Source: Actinomycetes bacterium (lineage in GTDB: Bacteria > Actinomycetota > Acidimicrobiia > Acidimicrobiales > JAMCPL01). Taken from it: a stretch of DNA of 64,000 bases. Position 1 is the first letter of the stretch. The number at the start of each line of letters is the position of its first letter. The DNA lies in contig JAKAWR010000009.1 in NCBI GenBank assembly GCA_021816935.1, positions 1-64,000 of the forward strand, written 5' to 3'. The notes under the pieces are model-generated. The model saw nothing but the letters and a program-made list of their open reading frames with translations. It did no database searches and was not told where the DNA came from. This document shows, in pieces, positions 1-8,905 of this stretch. Position numbers and translations under genes: made by a program.

Positions 1-222
1 GACGGGAAGATCGACGTAGCGCACCACCGGACGCTCCTTCACCTGGGCGCGTTCAGCGCAGTTCGGACATCGAACGTCATCGACCGCCTGCTCGATCATC
101 AACTCGACGTCGGGCCCCTCGCGCTTGTAGTGGACGATCCGGATGTCTTTGAGACCCACCAAGGCTTGGAGGATCTCGCTAGGATGGGTCAAGACAAGGG
201 TGCTTTTCGTTTGTTGGTTCAT
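1..222 (-). CDS. ISL3-family transposase, N-terminal part (runs off the window)
   Basis: The reading frame starts at an ATG (222-220) and leaves the window at base 1, so only 74 residues are visible. They contain a CPNC zinc-ribbon half followed by a stretch ending RPVVRYVDLPV. That layout (short lead, CPxC, then an R-x-V/D-LPV segment) is the N-terminal zinc-binding part of ISL3-type transposases, which cut and paste their element through a DDE domain. The DDE domain would lie outside the window. It begins 123 bp from the start of a tRNA-Arg gene, a common landing zone for mobile DNA. I could not recognise a terminal inverted repeat between the two. Whether the element is intact cannot be judged from here. 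Confidence 0.75.
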   Translation of the reverse strand, partial: MNQQTKSTLVLTHPSEILQALVGLKDIRIVHYKREGPDVELMIEQAVDDVRCPNCAERAQVKERPVVRYVDLPV

Positions 223-344
223 ACCTCAATCTTGAAGCGCCTTTGTCCAGCCTTGGGGGATCCCAGTTCATATCGGCTCCCCGCTAGGATCCGAAGGGCC
301 GTCATACGCCATGTCATGCCATGCATCCAGCGGAAGATCGCCGG

Positions 345-419
345 CGCGCTCGGAGAGACTCGAACTCCCAACCTTCTGATCCGTAGTCAGATGCTCTGTC
401 CAAATTGAGCTACGAGCGC
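345..419 (-). tRNA. tRNA-Arg (anticodon ACG)
   Basis: Read on the minus strand, the 75 nt fold as a full cloverleaf: acceptor stem GCGCTCG pairs with CGAGCGC, the anticodon stem TCTGA/TCAGA encloses loop CTACGGA with anticodon ACG, and the T arm is GGGAG-TTCGAGT-CTCTC. The discriminator base is G and no CCA is encoded, so CCA must be added after transcription; the window also carries the CCA-adding enzyme gene (45996). ACG (read as ICG) decodes CGU/CGC/CGA. Confidence 0.93.
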
Positions 420-455
420 AGGACTGGTCCGGAGCCTCAGGTTACCACTCTGCCG

Positions 456-481
456 GGCAGGTACGGTCCGGTAGGCCTGCC
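456..481 (-). terminator. Possible hairpin downstream of the ROK kinase gene
   Basis: GGCAGG and CCTGCC form a 6-bp stem around a 14-nt loop, between the 3' end of the minus-strand kinase gene and the tRNA. There is no T-run, so this is only a candidate termination structure. Confidence 0.25.
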
Positions 482-591
482 AAGGCCGAGCGGAAGGGTC
501 GGCTGGCGAGGCGCGATCTCTACCCGGGGCACCGGAGCGGATGCAAGGGACGCCTGGAGAGCGGGGAGCGCAGCTACGTCGCGGTGTTCCG

Positions 592-1392
592 TCAGACGCT
601 TATGTGGCCATGCTCCCAGAGCTTGATCCCACCAAGGATGCCCGCCGTATTGTCCACTTTCTCGCAGTCTGCCGGAAGATCGACCGTCAGGCACTTTGCG
701 TTGCCGCCGCCGACGTAGCCGATGTCGAAGAACATCAGGTTCCGGAGAGTGTCTATGACCTTGATCACCCGCTTCGACCATTTCTCGTTACCGATATCAC
801 GCCGGGTCGAATCGCCGATGTAGGCGTTGTAGTCGTCGTTGTCGTGGACCGGATGGTGGGCAATCTCCAGATGTGGCAAGAGTTTCCCGTCGTAGAACAT
901 GCCGGTGCCGAAGCCGGTGCCCAGCGTCATCACAAGCTCGAGCCCTTTCCCACTGACCACCGCAGCCCCCTGGACATCGGCATCGTTGGCGACGCGCGCC
1001 GGCACCTGGAATCGCCCTTCAAGGACCGCCGCCATATCGAAACCCGTCCACTGCCTGAGAAGATCCTTGTCGACGGGGGTGTCAGGTCCTCCTGTTCGCG
1101 AGAAGTGCGGTGCGGTCAAGATCACTCCCCTGCGCACCATCCCGGTAAACCCGACCGATATCCTGTCAAACTCCGGCAGTTTGCCCGCAAGCTCGGCGAT
1201 GCAGTTGATGAAAAGCTCCGGACCCAACGGGTAGGGAGTAGCCATGCGCACCTTCTCTGCGACCATATCCCCCCGGGGATCGAGAACCGACGCCTTGATC
1301 CCGCTTCCTCCCACATCGACCGACAGCGTAAATACATCGCGCTGCGGCCCGGATGCGGCACCGTTACCGTGCTGCTCTCCCTCTCCTGCCAT
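592..1392 (-). CDS. ROK-family sugar kinase, polyphosphate-glucokinase-like
   Basis: The 266-residue length and layout fit the ROK group that includes actinobacterial polyphosphate glucokinase, which makes glucose 6-phosphate in the cytosol from polyphosphate or ATP. Visible motifs are the first phosphate loop DVGGSGIK (residues 26-33), a catalytic NDAD (136-139) in the context PARVANDADVQG, and the second phosphate loop TLGTGFGTG (156-164). The ELGH-type motif is replaced by EIAHH near 176-180. The zinc-binding CxCGxxGC of many ROK proteins is absent, as in polyphosphate glucokinases. The phosphate donor cannot be read from sequence. The gene stands alone: the next gene upstream (enoyl-CoA hydratase-like) ends 122 bp away on the same strand. 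The first 18 residues are low in structure and the true start could be slightly later. Confidence 0.8.
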   Translation of the reverse strand: MAGEGEQHGNGAASGPQRDVFTLSVDVGGSGIKASVLDPRGDMVAEKVRMATPYPLGPELFINCIAELAGKLPEFDRISVGFTGMVRRGVILTAPHFSRTGGPDTPVDKDLLRQWTGFDMAAVLEGRFQVPARVANDADVQGAAVVSGKGLELVMTLGTGFGTGMFYDGKLLPHLEIAHHPVHDNDDYNAYIGDSTRRDIGNEKWSKRVIKVIDTLRNLMFFDIGYVGGGNAKCLTVDLPADCEKVDNTAGILGGIKLWEHGHISV

Positions 1393-1514
1393 GCGGCAAC
1401 GCTAGCACGCGACTGCCTCCGTGGCGCGGCGTGGTCCGGCCCGCGCAATGGAGAGCATTGGCTTGACGGCTGCACCAGGGAGCAAAGACGGACCCCGCAA
1501 CCAAGTACTGCGGT

Positions 1515-2366
1515 TCAGCCGCCAGTGAACTCTGGTGGGCGCTTCTGCATGAACGCAGTAACCGCCTCCACAAGGTCGTCGGAGGCGAGCATGCCTGCGT
1601 TCCAGGTCGCCACATAGTCAAGTCCCTCCTCGACTTCGTGCCGCTGCCCGGCAGCAAGCACCGCCTTTACGCCCTGGACAGCCAGCGGCGAGTTCGCTGC
1701 GCACCGTGCCGCCAGATCGCGCGCCGCCTCGACCGTGGCCTCGGCATCGGGCAGCACGTCGTTGACGAGGCCGATATCTCGCGCACGAACCGCATCGACG
1801 TCGCCTCCGGTGAAGGCAAGCTCTGCCAGGTGCCCCGCGCCGACGATGCGGGGCAGGCGCTGCAGGCTGCCGAGGTCGGCGACGATGGCAATCCGGGTCT
1901 CGCGCACCGAGAAGATCGCATCGCTGCTCGCCACCCTTATATCGCATGCTGATATGAGGTCGACGCCGCCGCCGATGCAGTAGCCCTGAACGGCCACAAT
2001 CACCGGTTTCGGGCAATCTGCAACGGCACTGATCGAACGCTGCAGGCGAAGGATACTGGCACGTGCGGCCTGGGCACGTGCGGCCATGGACGGAGGGGTT
2101 GGAGCAGAAGCGGCAGAGGGCGAGTCGGGCGGTGCCAGCAACTCCCCCATTTCCTTCAGATCCAGCCCTACGCTGAAGTCGCGCCCCTTGGCAGCGATCA
2201 CTACGGCGCGGACGCCCGGATCGGTGGACAGCAGACCCATCGCCTTCGGAAGGTCCTCGAAGAAAGTGCGGCCCATCGTATTCCGGCGTTCGGCCCGGTC
2301 CAGCCATAACGTACCTACCCCGCCCGACACCTCCACCGAGAAGGCATCCGATGAGAACCCCGTCAC
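1515..2366 (-). CDS. Crotonase-family enzyme, dienoyl-CoA isomerase-like
   Basis: Enoyl-CoA hydratase/isomerase fold acting on fatty acyl-CoA in beta-oxidation. The oxyanion-hole segments are SVGLDLK (about residue 65) and QGYCIGGGVD (about 127-136). The active-site segment RETRIAIVADLGSLQRLP carries Glu and Asp at spacings typical of delta(3,5)-delta(2,4)-dienoyl-CoA isomerases (ECH1 group), not the Glu/Glu pair of hydratases. So isomerisation is my preferred reading; substrate is inferred. I chose the GTG at 2366 (283 residues) because the open frame continues upstream into the next gene without family-like sequence, and this start clears the SDR gene that ends at 2431. A purine-rich GGGGGAAG lies upstream. 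It probably shares a transcript with that SDR. Confidence 0.8.
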   Translation of the reverse strand: MTGFSSDAFSVEVSGGVGTLWLDRAERRNTMGRTFFEDLPKAMGLLSTDPGVRAVVIAAKGRDFSVGLDLKEMGELLAPPDSPSAASAPTPPSMAARAQAARASILRLQRSISAVADCPKPVIVAVQGYCIGGGVDLISACDIRVASSDAIFSVRETRIAIVADLGSLQRLPRIVGAGHLAELAFTGGDVDAVRARDIGLVNDVLPDAEATVEAARDLAARCAANSPLAVQGVKAVLAAGQRHEVEEGLDYVATWNAGMLASDDLVEAVTAFMQKRPPEFTGG

Positions 2367-2430
2367 GGTGGGCCGCTTCCCCCGGGACGGCACCAATAAA
2401 CCCGCCCTGCCATCGACAGCATCGCGGTCC

Positions 2431-3222
2431 TCACGGCGCTTTCCCCCACTGGCGCTCCCGAGGATGGGGCGCGGCCACAAGACGTGCGCCTGCCTGCTGG
2501 CGGGGCATTACGACTATCTTGTCCACGTTCACATGGGAGGGGCGCGTAATTGCCCATAACACGCAGTCGGCCACATCCGCCGCTTCGAGCGGCTGCATCC
2601 CCTCGTAGACCTTCCGGGCGCGCTCGGCGTCTCCTCGGAAACGTACGACCGAGAACTCCGTCTCCACCATGCCCGGAGCGATGTCGGTCACCCGAATCGG
2701 CATCCCGAGGAGCTCCATCCTGAGAGTTCGGGCAACGGCGCTCTCCGCATGCTTGGCCGCAGTGTAGCCCCCGCCGCCAGGGTAAACCTCGAATCCCGCG
2801 ATGCTCGTGACGATCACGATATGGCCGTCGCCTGACGCCTCAAGTTTCGGCAGGAGCGCGCGCGTCATGCGCACCGTTCCAAGAACATTGGACTCGTACA
2901 TGGTCATCCAGTCCGAGTCGGCAGCATCGCCGACCGAGTCGAGTCCCTGAGCTCCTCCGGCATTGTTGACGAGCACGCGGACCTCGGGCACCTCGGCGCA
3001 GAACGACTCGACAGACAGGTGGTCGGCGACGTCGAGCGCGAGCGCGAGGCAGCCGATCTCATCGGCAAGGCGATCCAACCTGTCCTTGCGACGCGCGCCG
3101 GCAACAACAGAAAACCCGGCGGCGGCCAGTACCCGGGCTGTCGCCTCACCTATCCCGCTGGACGCCCCTGTGACAACGGCGACGCCGCGCGTCGCGGACT
3201 CATCCGGCAGGCGGGTGTTCAT
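2431..3222 (-). CDS. Short-chain dehydrogenase/reductase (classical SDR)
   Basis: A 263-residue NAD(P)-dependent oxidoreductase. The cofactor motif TGASSGIG is at residues 18-25, the structural NNAGG at 86-90, and the catalytic set is Ser140, Tyr153 and Lys157 (YTAAK). Length and motifs are those of classical SDRs; the substrate is unknown. The ATG at 3222 was chosen because the family core begins just after it, while the 21 residues encoded upstream are not SDR-like. It lies 64 bp upstream of the crotonase gene on the same strand, so the two may act in one acyl-CoA or lipid pathway. Another SDR at 15546 is a separate paralogue. Confidence 0.85.
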   Translation of the reverse strand: MNTRLPDESATRGVAVVTGASSGIGEATARVLAAAGFSVVAGARRKDRLDRLADEIGCLALALDVADHLSVESFCAEVPEVRVLVNNAGGAQGLDSVGDAADSDWMTMYESNVLGTVRMTRALLPKLEASGDGHIVIVTSIAGFEVYPGGGGYTAAKHAESAVARTLRMELLGMPIRVTDIAPGMVETEFSVVRFRGDAERARKVYEGMQPLEAADVADCVLWAITRPSHVNVDKIVVMPRQQAGARLVAAPHPRERQWGKAP

Positions 3223-3467
3223 CGGGCTCGCCCCCGCGGCGCGAGCCGGCAGGTAGCACAGGATCGCATCGTGCAATTCTTCCACATCGCCACGCTCGAG
3301 AACCTACCGGGAGCCGGTAGCTGACTGCCCCAACCCGATCGCCACCCGCCGCTGGCAGATACCGACGGGCCATGCACCGCGTGAACCCTGGTAGGCAGGG
3401 AGTCCCGTGGCAGATGCGGGAGTTCCGGCCAGGAACCCGTAGCCCGCACCGCCATAGACTTGCAGCC

Positions 3468-4931
3468 ATGGCTGTAGATCACGCGAAGGGAAGGTACGAC
3501 GTCATTGTGGTCGGAGCCGGCTACGGAGGGGCTACCTGCGCCGCGCTCCTGGCTGGAAGAGGATACCGGGTGGCCGTGATCGACAAGAACCCGGCGCCTG
3601 GCGGCAAGGCGATGACCCTGCACCGGGACGGCAATTCCTACGAGATGTGGCCCATTGTAGGTGGACCGGCCACAGGATCGAGGATTGAGGAGCTCCTGGA
3701 GCTGATCGAGGCGCCCGTACCGGAGGTGATCCTCACACCCGAGCGTGCAGCCGAGTTCCGCTACATCCGTCCAGACGGTTCCATGACGATGACTCCCGTG
3801 GGCTCGTTACCGGGTTCGGTCATGGGCCTGCCCGCGGACCCGTCCGTCGGCGAGCCGGAGCTCGCCGCGGCGGCAGCAATGGCCGTGGCCGCCCTCACGA
3901 TGGCGGAAAACGATCTTGCACTTCTCGACGACGTGGACATCCTCACCTGGATGTCCACTTACGACGTCGGCGACGTCCTTCGCGCTCACCAGCTCGCAAT
4001 CCTCAACCTCCTCTTCGTGGCCCCGGTGGACCGGATCCCAGCTTCGGAGGCACTGCGCACCCTCAAGGATTTCGGGCTGAAGGGGGCGGGTCGTTACCAT
4101 GCGGGCGGTTACGCTGTGCCCGCGGAGCTGGCCGTAGAGTACGTCACGTCTCGCGGTGGTACATACCTTCCGCGAACCGCGGTTGATCGCATCGTGATCG
4201 AGAACGGGACCGCTATAGGGGTCATGGCCAGCGGGGTTCTCGTCGAGGCCCCGGTGGTCGTGTCCAACGCGGGCATCCAGCCCACGGTCCTCAGCCTGGC
4301 AGGGCCCGACCAGTTCCCACCGGCCTACGTCGACCGGGTAATGAGCCTCGAGCCGTCGTGGGCGTTCGTCGGGCTACGATACTTCCTCGATGCGCCCGTG
4401 ATGGAAGTCCCGATGATCCTCCAGTTCTCCGGCCAGTCGTGGTGGGACACCGATCGCTACGTCGCTGCACGCGCCGGCCACTGGCCCGATCACCCTCTCC
4501 TCTTCGCGGCGACGCCGGCCCTGTACGACCCCACGTTGGTAGCCGACCCGAGCAGGCAGGTGGTGCTGGCCGGCACGATGGCCTCTCCCGACCCGAAGTC
4601 TCCCATGAGCGCTGCCGCGATCGAAAGGACTGATGCGGAGATGCTCGCAACCTGGCCGGAACTGGAGGGGCATGTGACAAGGCGAGAGTCCTTCACCGCC
4701 GCAAACACCTCGGCAGCGAGCCGCGCTTCGGTCGTACCTGGACAAGGCGGAGAGTGCATAGGCCTGGCCCAGGTAATAGGCCAGTGCGGTGCATCAAAGC
4801 CCGATCCCGTCACGCCTGTCCGGGGACTCTTCCTCACCGGCTGCGACGCCGGGGGCTACGGTTGCGGCACGCATCAGGCGGTGGAGTCGGGATTCGTGGT
4901 GGCCGACCTCGTCGCTGCCGCCCTCGGGTAG
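3468..4931 (+). CDS. NAD(P)/FAD-dependent oxidoreductase, phytoene-desaturase-like
   Basis: A 487-residue flavoprotein. The N-terminus carries the FAD-binding dinucleotide motif VVGAGYGGATCAALLAGRG (about residues 14-32) followed by an acidic strand end (VIDKNPAPGGKA), which is the layout of amine-oxidase/phytoene-desaturase-type enzymes. A C-terminal FAD-binding segment GLFLTGCDAGGYGCGTHQA closes the fold, as expected. The role could be carotenoid or retinoid desaturation/saturation, but no carotenoid genes are nearby, so the substrate is open. The ATG at 3468 begins right before the dinucleotide motif; upstream codons look non-coding. It is divergent from the SDR at 3222. A hairpin repeat follows its stop codon (4941-4959). 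Confidence 0.75.
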   Translation: MAVDHAKGRYDVIVVGAGYGGATCAALLAGRGYRVAVIDKNPAPGGKAMTLHRDGNSYEMWPIVGGPATGSRIEELLELIEAPVPEVILTPERAAEFRYIRPDGSMTMTPVGSLPGSVMGLPADPSVGEPELAAAAAMAVAALTMAENDLALLDDVDILTWMSTYDVGDVLRAHQLAILNLLFVAPVDRIPASEALRTLKDFGLKGAGRYHAGGYAVPAELAVEYVTSRGGTYLPRTAVDRIVIENGTAIGVMASGVLVEAPVVVSNAGIQPTVLSLAGPDQFPPAYVDRVMSLEPSWAFVGLRYFLDAPVMEVPMILQFSGQSWWDTDRYVAARAGHWPDHPLLFAATPALYDPTLVADPSRQVVLAGTMASPDPKSPMSAAAIERTDAEMLATWPELEGHVTRRESFTAANTSAASRASVVPGQGGECIGLAQVIGQCGASKPDPVTPVRGLFLTGCDAGGYGCGTHQAVESGFVVADLVAAALG

Positions 4932-4940
4932 GGAAGGAGT

Positions 4941-4959
4941 GGCGAAGCACTACTTCGCC
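4941..4959. repeat. Intergenic hairpin repeat, copy 1
   Basis: A perfect 7-bp stem GGCGAAG/CTTCGCC with loop CACTA, ten bases after the FAD oxidoreductase stop. The same stem with a different loop occurs at 8802-8820, and the bases that follow are also related (CCTGACCGCTGAAG here, CCTGTCCGGTGAGG there). It may be a small dispersed repeat and could act as a terminator. Confidence 0.6.
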
Positions 4960-5090
4960 CGGCGTCCCTGACCGCTGAAGCTCTCAGCGAGCGATCCGGG
5001 GGAACCGTCGCACCGGTGCGCCGGCTTTGCCTGCGGAATAGGCGCTTGCGGCGAGGGCCACTCGATCCGGACCGGCAAGGGCCACTCGAA

Positions 5091-5978
5091 TTAGCTGGCC
5101 GCTCGCCCTGCCTTCGCCGGGCGAACCAGCTCGCCTCTGGAGTGGGCCACGAGTGGAGACGAGGCCAGCAAGAGCACTCCGCCGAACAACACCAGCAACG
5201 CGATCGGTTCCACGACGGCCCTCGCGCCGGCAGTGTCAATGCCGTCTCCGAACAACCCGACTCCGAGAAGGATCGACGCTATCGGGTCGATCGTCACCAT
5301 GGTCGACTGCGACGCGGTAACCGAGCCTGCGTGAAAGGCGTTCTGCGCAAGGAAGAACCCGCCCAAGCCGACTACCGCCAGTACGTAGAGCTCCCACTGC
5401 CCGAAGACGTGCACCCAGTCCCCCCGCATGTACAGGTTGAGCGCCCTCTCCAGAGCCGCTGTGAAGGCAAAGGACACGGCAGAGGCTACCCCGTACCATG
5501 CAGCCTTCCTGGCATGCGACCCCCGTTGAGCAAGAGCGATCGAGACAGCCGTCAGGCCCCCGCAGGCGACTCCCACCTCTACCCAGTTGGCCGCGCTGGG
5601 GAGGGACGTGCCACCTGTTACGTCCGAAGCCGCAAGAAAGGCCCACAGCCCACCGGTGGCGGCGAGAGTGCCCACCCAATCGCGCCATCCGAGCTTCTGG
5701 CGGAACCAGAGCCACAGGATAACGACAAGCGCCGGTAGTTCGAGCGTCAGGATCGGCTGCACCTCCGTCAGCTGACCGAAGTGAAGCGCTGCAAATTGCG
5801 CCACCGCGGCCACCGTCATCACCCCGAACCCGGCAAGCCAGACCGCCCGCCGGAGAGCATAGAGGATCAGGCCGAGGCGGAGGCGATGTTCTTCGGGAGC
5901 CGACTGAACACCGAGACGCTCGAGAATCGTGGAAAGCGCGTTCATGAGCGCTGCCCCGAGGGCTAAGACAATAGCCAT
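5091..5978 (-). CDS. DMT/EamA-like membrane transporter
   Basis: About 295 residues, almost entirely hydrophobic helices, giving roughly ten predicted membrane segments. It begins MAIVLALGAALMNALSTILERLGV, which resembles the first helix of the actinobacterial drug/metabolite-transporter superfamily. The repeated halves and the small loops between helices are consistent with EamA proteins, which export small metabolites through the inner membrane. The substrate cannot be inferred. I use the ATG at 5978: the codons upstream of it are Cys/Arg/Pro-rich and not membrane-like. The gene ends with a basic tail. It is divergent from the alpha-hydroxy-acid oxidase gene at 6148, with a 169-bp shared upstream region. 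Confidence 0.75.
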   Translation of the reverse strand: MAIVLALGAALMNALSTILERLGVQSAPEEHRLRLGLILYALRRAVWLAGFGVMTVAAVAQFAALHFGQLTEVQPILTLELPALVVILWLWFRQKLGWRDWVGTLAATGGLWAFLAASDVTGGTSLPSAANWVEVGVACGGLTAVSIALAQRGSHARKAAWYGVASAVSFAFTAALERALNLYMRGDWVHVFGQWELYVLAVVGLGGFFLAQNAFHAGSVTASQSTMVTIDPIASILLGVGLFGDGIDTAGARAVVEPIALLVLFGGVLLLASSPLVAHSRGELVRPAKAGRAAS

Positions 5979-6147
5979 TACGGCGTTGAGAAGGTTCGCT
6001 GCGGTGCGGATTTCAGCGCCATGCGGACACCGCGGCGTCAGGAACGAGCACGGCACATCATATCGTGGAGTTGGGCATGCAAGACGGGAGCACCGGAACA
6101 GAACCGTCTGGCTACCGGCCGGCTGCACCCCGTAGACTTGCCCGGAG

Positions 6148-7314
6148 ATGAGGGCTGATCGTATCCACAGCGTCGAGCATGCCAGAAGGCTTGCCCGGCG
6201 CATCCTGCCGCGAGTTGTTTTCGACTATATAGACGGTGGCGCCGAGGACGAGGTCACAATGGCTGCCAATGTGCAGGCATTCCGGGAGATAGCACTGCGC
6301 CCCAGAATGGCGATGAAGGTGCCTCGGCCCGACCTCGCCACCACCGTGCTCGGCACGCCGCTTCGGCTCCCCGTCCTGCTGGCACCTTGCGGGCTCACCC
6401 GCCTGATGCATCCGGAAGGTGCTGCGGGCGCCGCCCGCGCCGCGGGGGCCGCGGGCACGGTGTCGATACTCTCCACGGTCGCCGGCACCGCCCCGGAGGA
6501 TCTGTCGGGAATCGCCGGCCCACGCTGGTTCCAGCTCTATGCCGCCGACCGGGACACCGCCGTAGCCTTGATCGATCGCGCCGGAGCAGCCGGCTTCGGT
6601 GGGTTGATGGTCACCGTAGACACACCGGCCCTGGGGAAGAGAGAACGCGATCTTCGCAACGGCGTGGCGCCGCCGCTCCGCCTAGATGCCCGGTCCGCGA
6701 TCCGCTTGGGCTCCCAAGTGCTGTCCAGGCCGCGGTGGACAGCAAGCATGGGCCTTGCCGGCGTAAAGTTCAAGCGGCGCTCAGCGACCAACCCTCCCGG
6801 CAGCGGCCCCTCGCCCTCGTTCCCAAACCCGCTCTCTCCTGCGGGAAAGGTTGCAATGGGGGCATCGCCATTCTCGTGGGACGATGTGTCCTGGTTGAGA
6901 AGTCGCTGGACCGGGCCCCTCGTCGTAAAGGGCGTCATGTCCGGCGACGACGCCGCGCTTGCCGCGGACGCGGGAGCCGACTGTGTGGTGGTCTCCAACC
7001 ACGGCGGCCGGCAGCTCGAAGGAGCCCCGGCCACGATTCGCGTGCTTCCGGAGGTGGTCGAAGCAGCAGGCAAACGCGTGGCCGTGCTCGTGGACGGCGG
7101 GGTGCGCCGGGGAGCCGACGTAGTGAAGGCCATGGCGCTCGGAGCCTGCGCCGTGCTGATTGGCCGGCCCTACCTCTACGGCCTGGCCATCGCCGGGCAA
7201 GCAGGCGTCGAGCGGATTCTCGCCATTCTCGAAGAGGAGATGGAACGTACGCTCATCCTCATGGGATGCCCGGGCCTCGGCGAGCTTGACGGGTCCTGGC
7301 TTCAGCCCACTTGA
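6148..7314 (+). CDS. FMN-dependent alpha-hydroxy-acid oxidase/dehydrogenase
   Basis: A 388-residue TIM-barrel flavoenzyme of the glycolate oxidase / L-lactate dehydrogenase family, oxidising 2-hydroxy acids to 2-oxo acids. The start FDYIDGGAEDEVTM is the family N-terminus. Active-site residues fall at Lys261 (VVKGV), His285 and Arg288 (SNHGGRQLEG), and the phosphate-binding region is VLVDGGVRRGADVVKA. Between about residues 195 and 240 is the usual variable loop 4, here Pro/Ser-rich. The mycofactocin enzyme MftD belongs to the same family, but no other mycofactocin genes are present, so a plain lactate/glycolate-type role is more likely. The MFS gene starts 118 bp downstream. Confidence 0.85.
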   Translation: MRADRIHSVEHARRLARRILPRVVFDYIDGGAEDEVTMAANVQAFREIALRPRMAMKVPRPDLATTVLGTPLRLPVLLAPCGLTRLMHPEGAAGAARAAGAAGTVSILSTVAGTAPEDLSGIAGPRWFQLYAADRDTAVALIDRAGAAGFGGLMVTVDTPALGKRERDLRNGVAPPLRLDARSAIRLGSQVLSRPRWTASMGLAGVKFKRRSATNPPGSGPSPSFPNPLSPAGKVAMGASPFSWDDVSWLRSRWTGPLVVKGVMSGDDAALAADAGADCVVVSNHGGRQLEGAPATIRVLPEVVEAAGKRVAVLVDGGVRRGADVVKAMALGACAVLIGRPYLYGLAIAGQAGVERILAILEEEMERTLILMGCPGLGELDGSWLQPT

Positions 7315-7432
7315 CCGAAAACTCCAGCTTCCTATCCGTCACGGGATCCCCAGGCCCGGGCGAGCTCGAAGGGTCCGGATTCCGGCCCGGCGCAGAGTGT
7401 CCTCACAGGTCGCTGGCAGGGAGTTGCACACC

Positions 7433-8734
7433 GTGAGCGACGATCCGAGACCGGCCCGCACGGTATTACCGGTTTGGCTTAACAGGGACCTCGGGATAGT
7501 AATGGCGGCTCGCTTCTTCATGAGCACAACCCGCGCACTTTCAGGAGTGCTTGTCCCGATTTACCTGGCGCTGCTGGGCATGAATGGCTTGGAGCTCGGG
7601 TTGCTCTTCCTGGCGGTGGGCCTCGTTTCGGCCGTGCTCTCGTATTTCATCGGGACGTCCTCCGATCGCATTGGGCGGCGTCCCTTCCTGATCGCGCTGC
7701 CCGTCGTCGCCGGTGCCGCGGCATTGGTGTACGCCTTTACGGATCAGACCGCCATCCTCTTCATTGCGGCCGCGGCGGGAACTTTCGGACGCGGCTCCGG
7801 CGCAGGGGCAGGGGCAGTCGGACCGTACCAACCGGCAGAATCGGCGTTCGTCACCGATTCGATTGCCGACAAGTTCAGGAACGACGCCTTCTCGAAGCTG
7901 ACCTTTCTTTCGTCCGCCGGAGCGCTTGCCGGCGGGCTTCTGGCGATGCTGGCGGGCAGTGGGCATCCCCATCACGCTCATGTCGTAGAGACATTTCGCC
8001 CGGGATTCATCGCCGCCGGGGTTTTCGCAATTGTCGCCGGCCTGATTGCCATCGGGATAAGAGAGGGCCGTGCCCCTACGGCGGCTGGGAGCGCGGGCTC
8101 GAGGAAGGGACGCCCGCGCCTCCCCGTTCGATCGCGGCCGCTCCTTTACCGCTTGTGGGCCACCAACACTGCCAATGGGCTCGCCATCGGGATGCTCGCT
8201 CCCTTCGTCACCTATTGGCTCTACCGCCGTTACGGCGTGGGCGCCGGGGATGTGGGTGCCCTGTTTGCCATCGTCAACCTCGTATCCGCCTTCTCCAGCC
8301 TTTACGCCGCCCGGTTGGCCAACCGTTTCGGTACCGTAAAGACTATTTCGGTGGTTCGCGCCGCTCAGGCCCTGCTGTTGATCCCGCTCGTATTGGCTCC
8401 CACTTTTCTGCTCGCGGGCGTGGTCTATCTAGTCCGGATGCTGATTCAGCGGATCCAGATGCCGCTGCGCCAGTCCTATGTGGTCGGTATGGCGGACCCG
8501 GCCGAACGTGGATCGGTCGCGGCGCTCGCAAATACCCCGAGCCAGGTGGCCATGTCAGCGAGCCCCGTGCTCGCTGGCTATCTCTTCGATGAGGTGAACC
8601 TGTCAATACCGTTCGAAGTGGCTTCCGGCCTGCAGCTTGTCAACGCCGGGCTTTTCTGGCTTTTCTTCCGGAAGCTTCCCCCGCCCGAAGAACGAACCGT
8701 CGCAAGCATGTCCGAGAGCGTCCCGGCCGACTGA
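7433..8734 (+). CDS. Major facilitator superfamily transporter
   Basis: About 433 residues with twelve predicted membrane helices in two halves. The loop between helices 2 and 3 carries the MFS motif A-like GTSSDRIGRRPFL. A long polar stretch near the middle (EGRAPTAAGSAGSRKGRPRLP) is the usual central cytoplasmic loop. The start is a GTG at 7433 preceded by GGCAGGGAG; the open frame extends further upstream but overlaps the alpha-hydroxy-acid oxidase gene and is not membrane-like. Substrate unknown; the family suggests export or uptake of a small organic solute. It follows the oxidase gene on the same strand and a hairpin repeat (8802-8820) lies behind it. Confidence 0.8.
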   Translation: MSDDPRPARTVLPVWLNRDLGIVMAARFFMSTTRALSGVLVPIYLALLGMNGLELGLLFLAVGLVSAVLSYFIGTSSDRIGRRPFLIALPVVAGAAALVYAFTDQTAILFIAAAAGTFGRGSGAGAGAVGPYQPAESAFVTDSIADKFRNDAFSKLTFLSSAGALAGGLLAMLAGSGHPHHAHVVETFRPGFIAAGVFAIVAGLIAIGIREGRAPTAAGSAGSRKGRPRLPVRSRPLLYRLWATNTANGLAIGMLAPFVTYWLYRRYGVGAGDVGALFAIVNLVSAFSSLYAARLANRFGTVKTISVVRAAQALLLIPLVLAPTFLLAGVVYLVRMLIQRIQMPLRQSYVVGMADPAERGSVAALANTPSQVAMSASPVLAGYLFDEVNLSIPFEVASGLQLVNAGLFWLFFRKLPPPEERTVASMSESVPAD

Positions 8735-8801
8735 GCGGGCAACGTGAGCCCGGATTCGACGCGCCAGAGAGGACTGTCACCGGCCTCGGAACCGCTGGTG
8801 C

Positions 8802-8820
8802 GGCGAAGCGGTACTTCGCC
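8802..8820. repeat. Intergenic hairpin repeat, copy 2
   Basis: GGCGAAG/CTTCGCC stem with loop CGGTA, the same stem as at 4941-4959 and with related flanking bases. It sits 67 bp after the MFS stop and 85 bp before ispF. Confidence 0.6.
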
Positions 8821-8905
8821 CGAGATTCCTGTCCGGTGAGGCCCCAAGAGCAGGGACCGGCACGCGGCGCTTTGGAGGCATCGCGGACTCGGGTAGTGTT
8901 ACAGG

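Noticed and set aside
130-408. A plus-strand frame ending GETRTPNLLIRSQML
   Set aside because: This is the well-known false peptide produced by translating a tRNA gene on the wrong strand.
541-1617. A 358-codon plus-strand frame opposite the ROK kinase
   Set aside because: The kinase motifs are all on the minus strand; this frame shows poly-Val from complementary codons.
6148-7314. The alpha-hydroxy-acid oxidase as mycofactocin MftD
   Set aside because: No mftA, mftB or mftC-like gene is nearby, and the C-terminus is shorter than in MftD.
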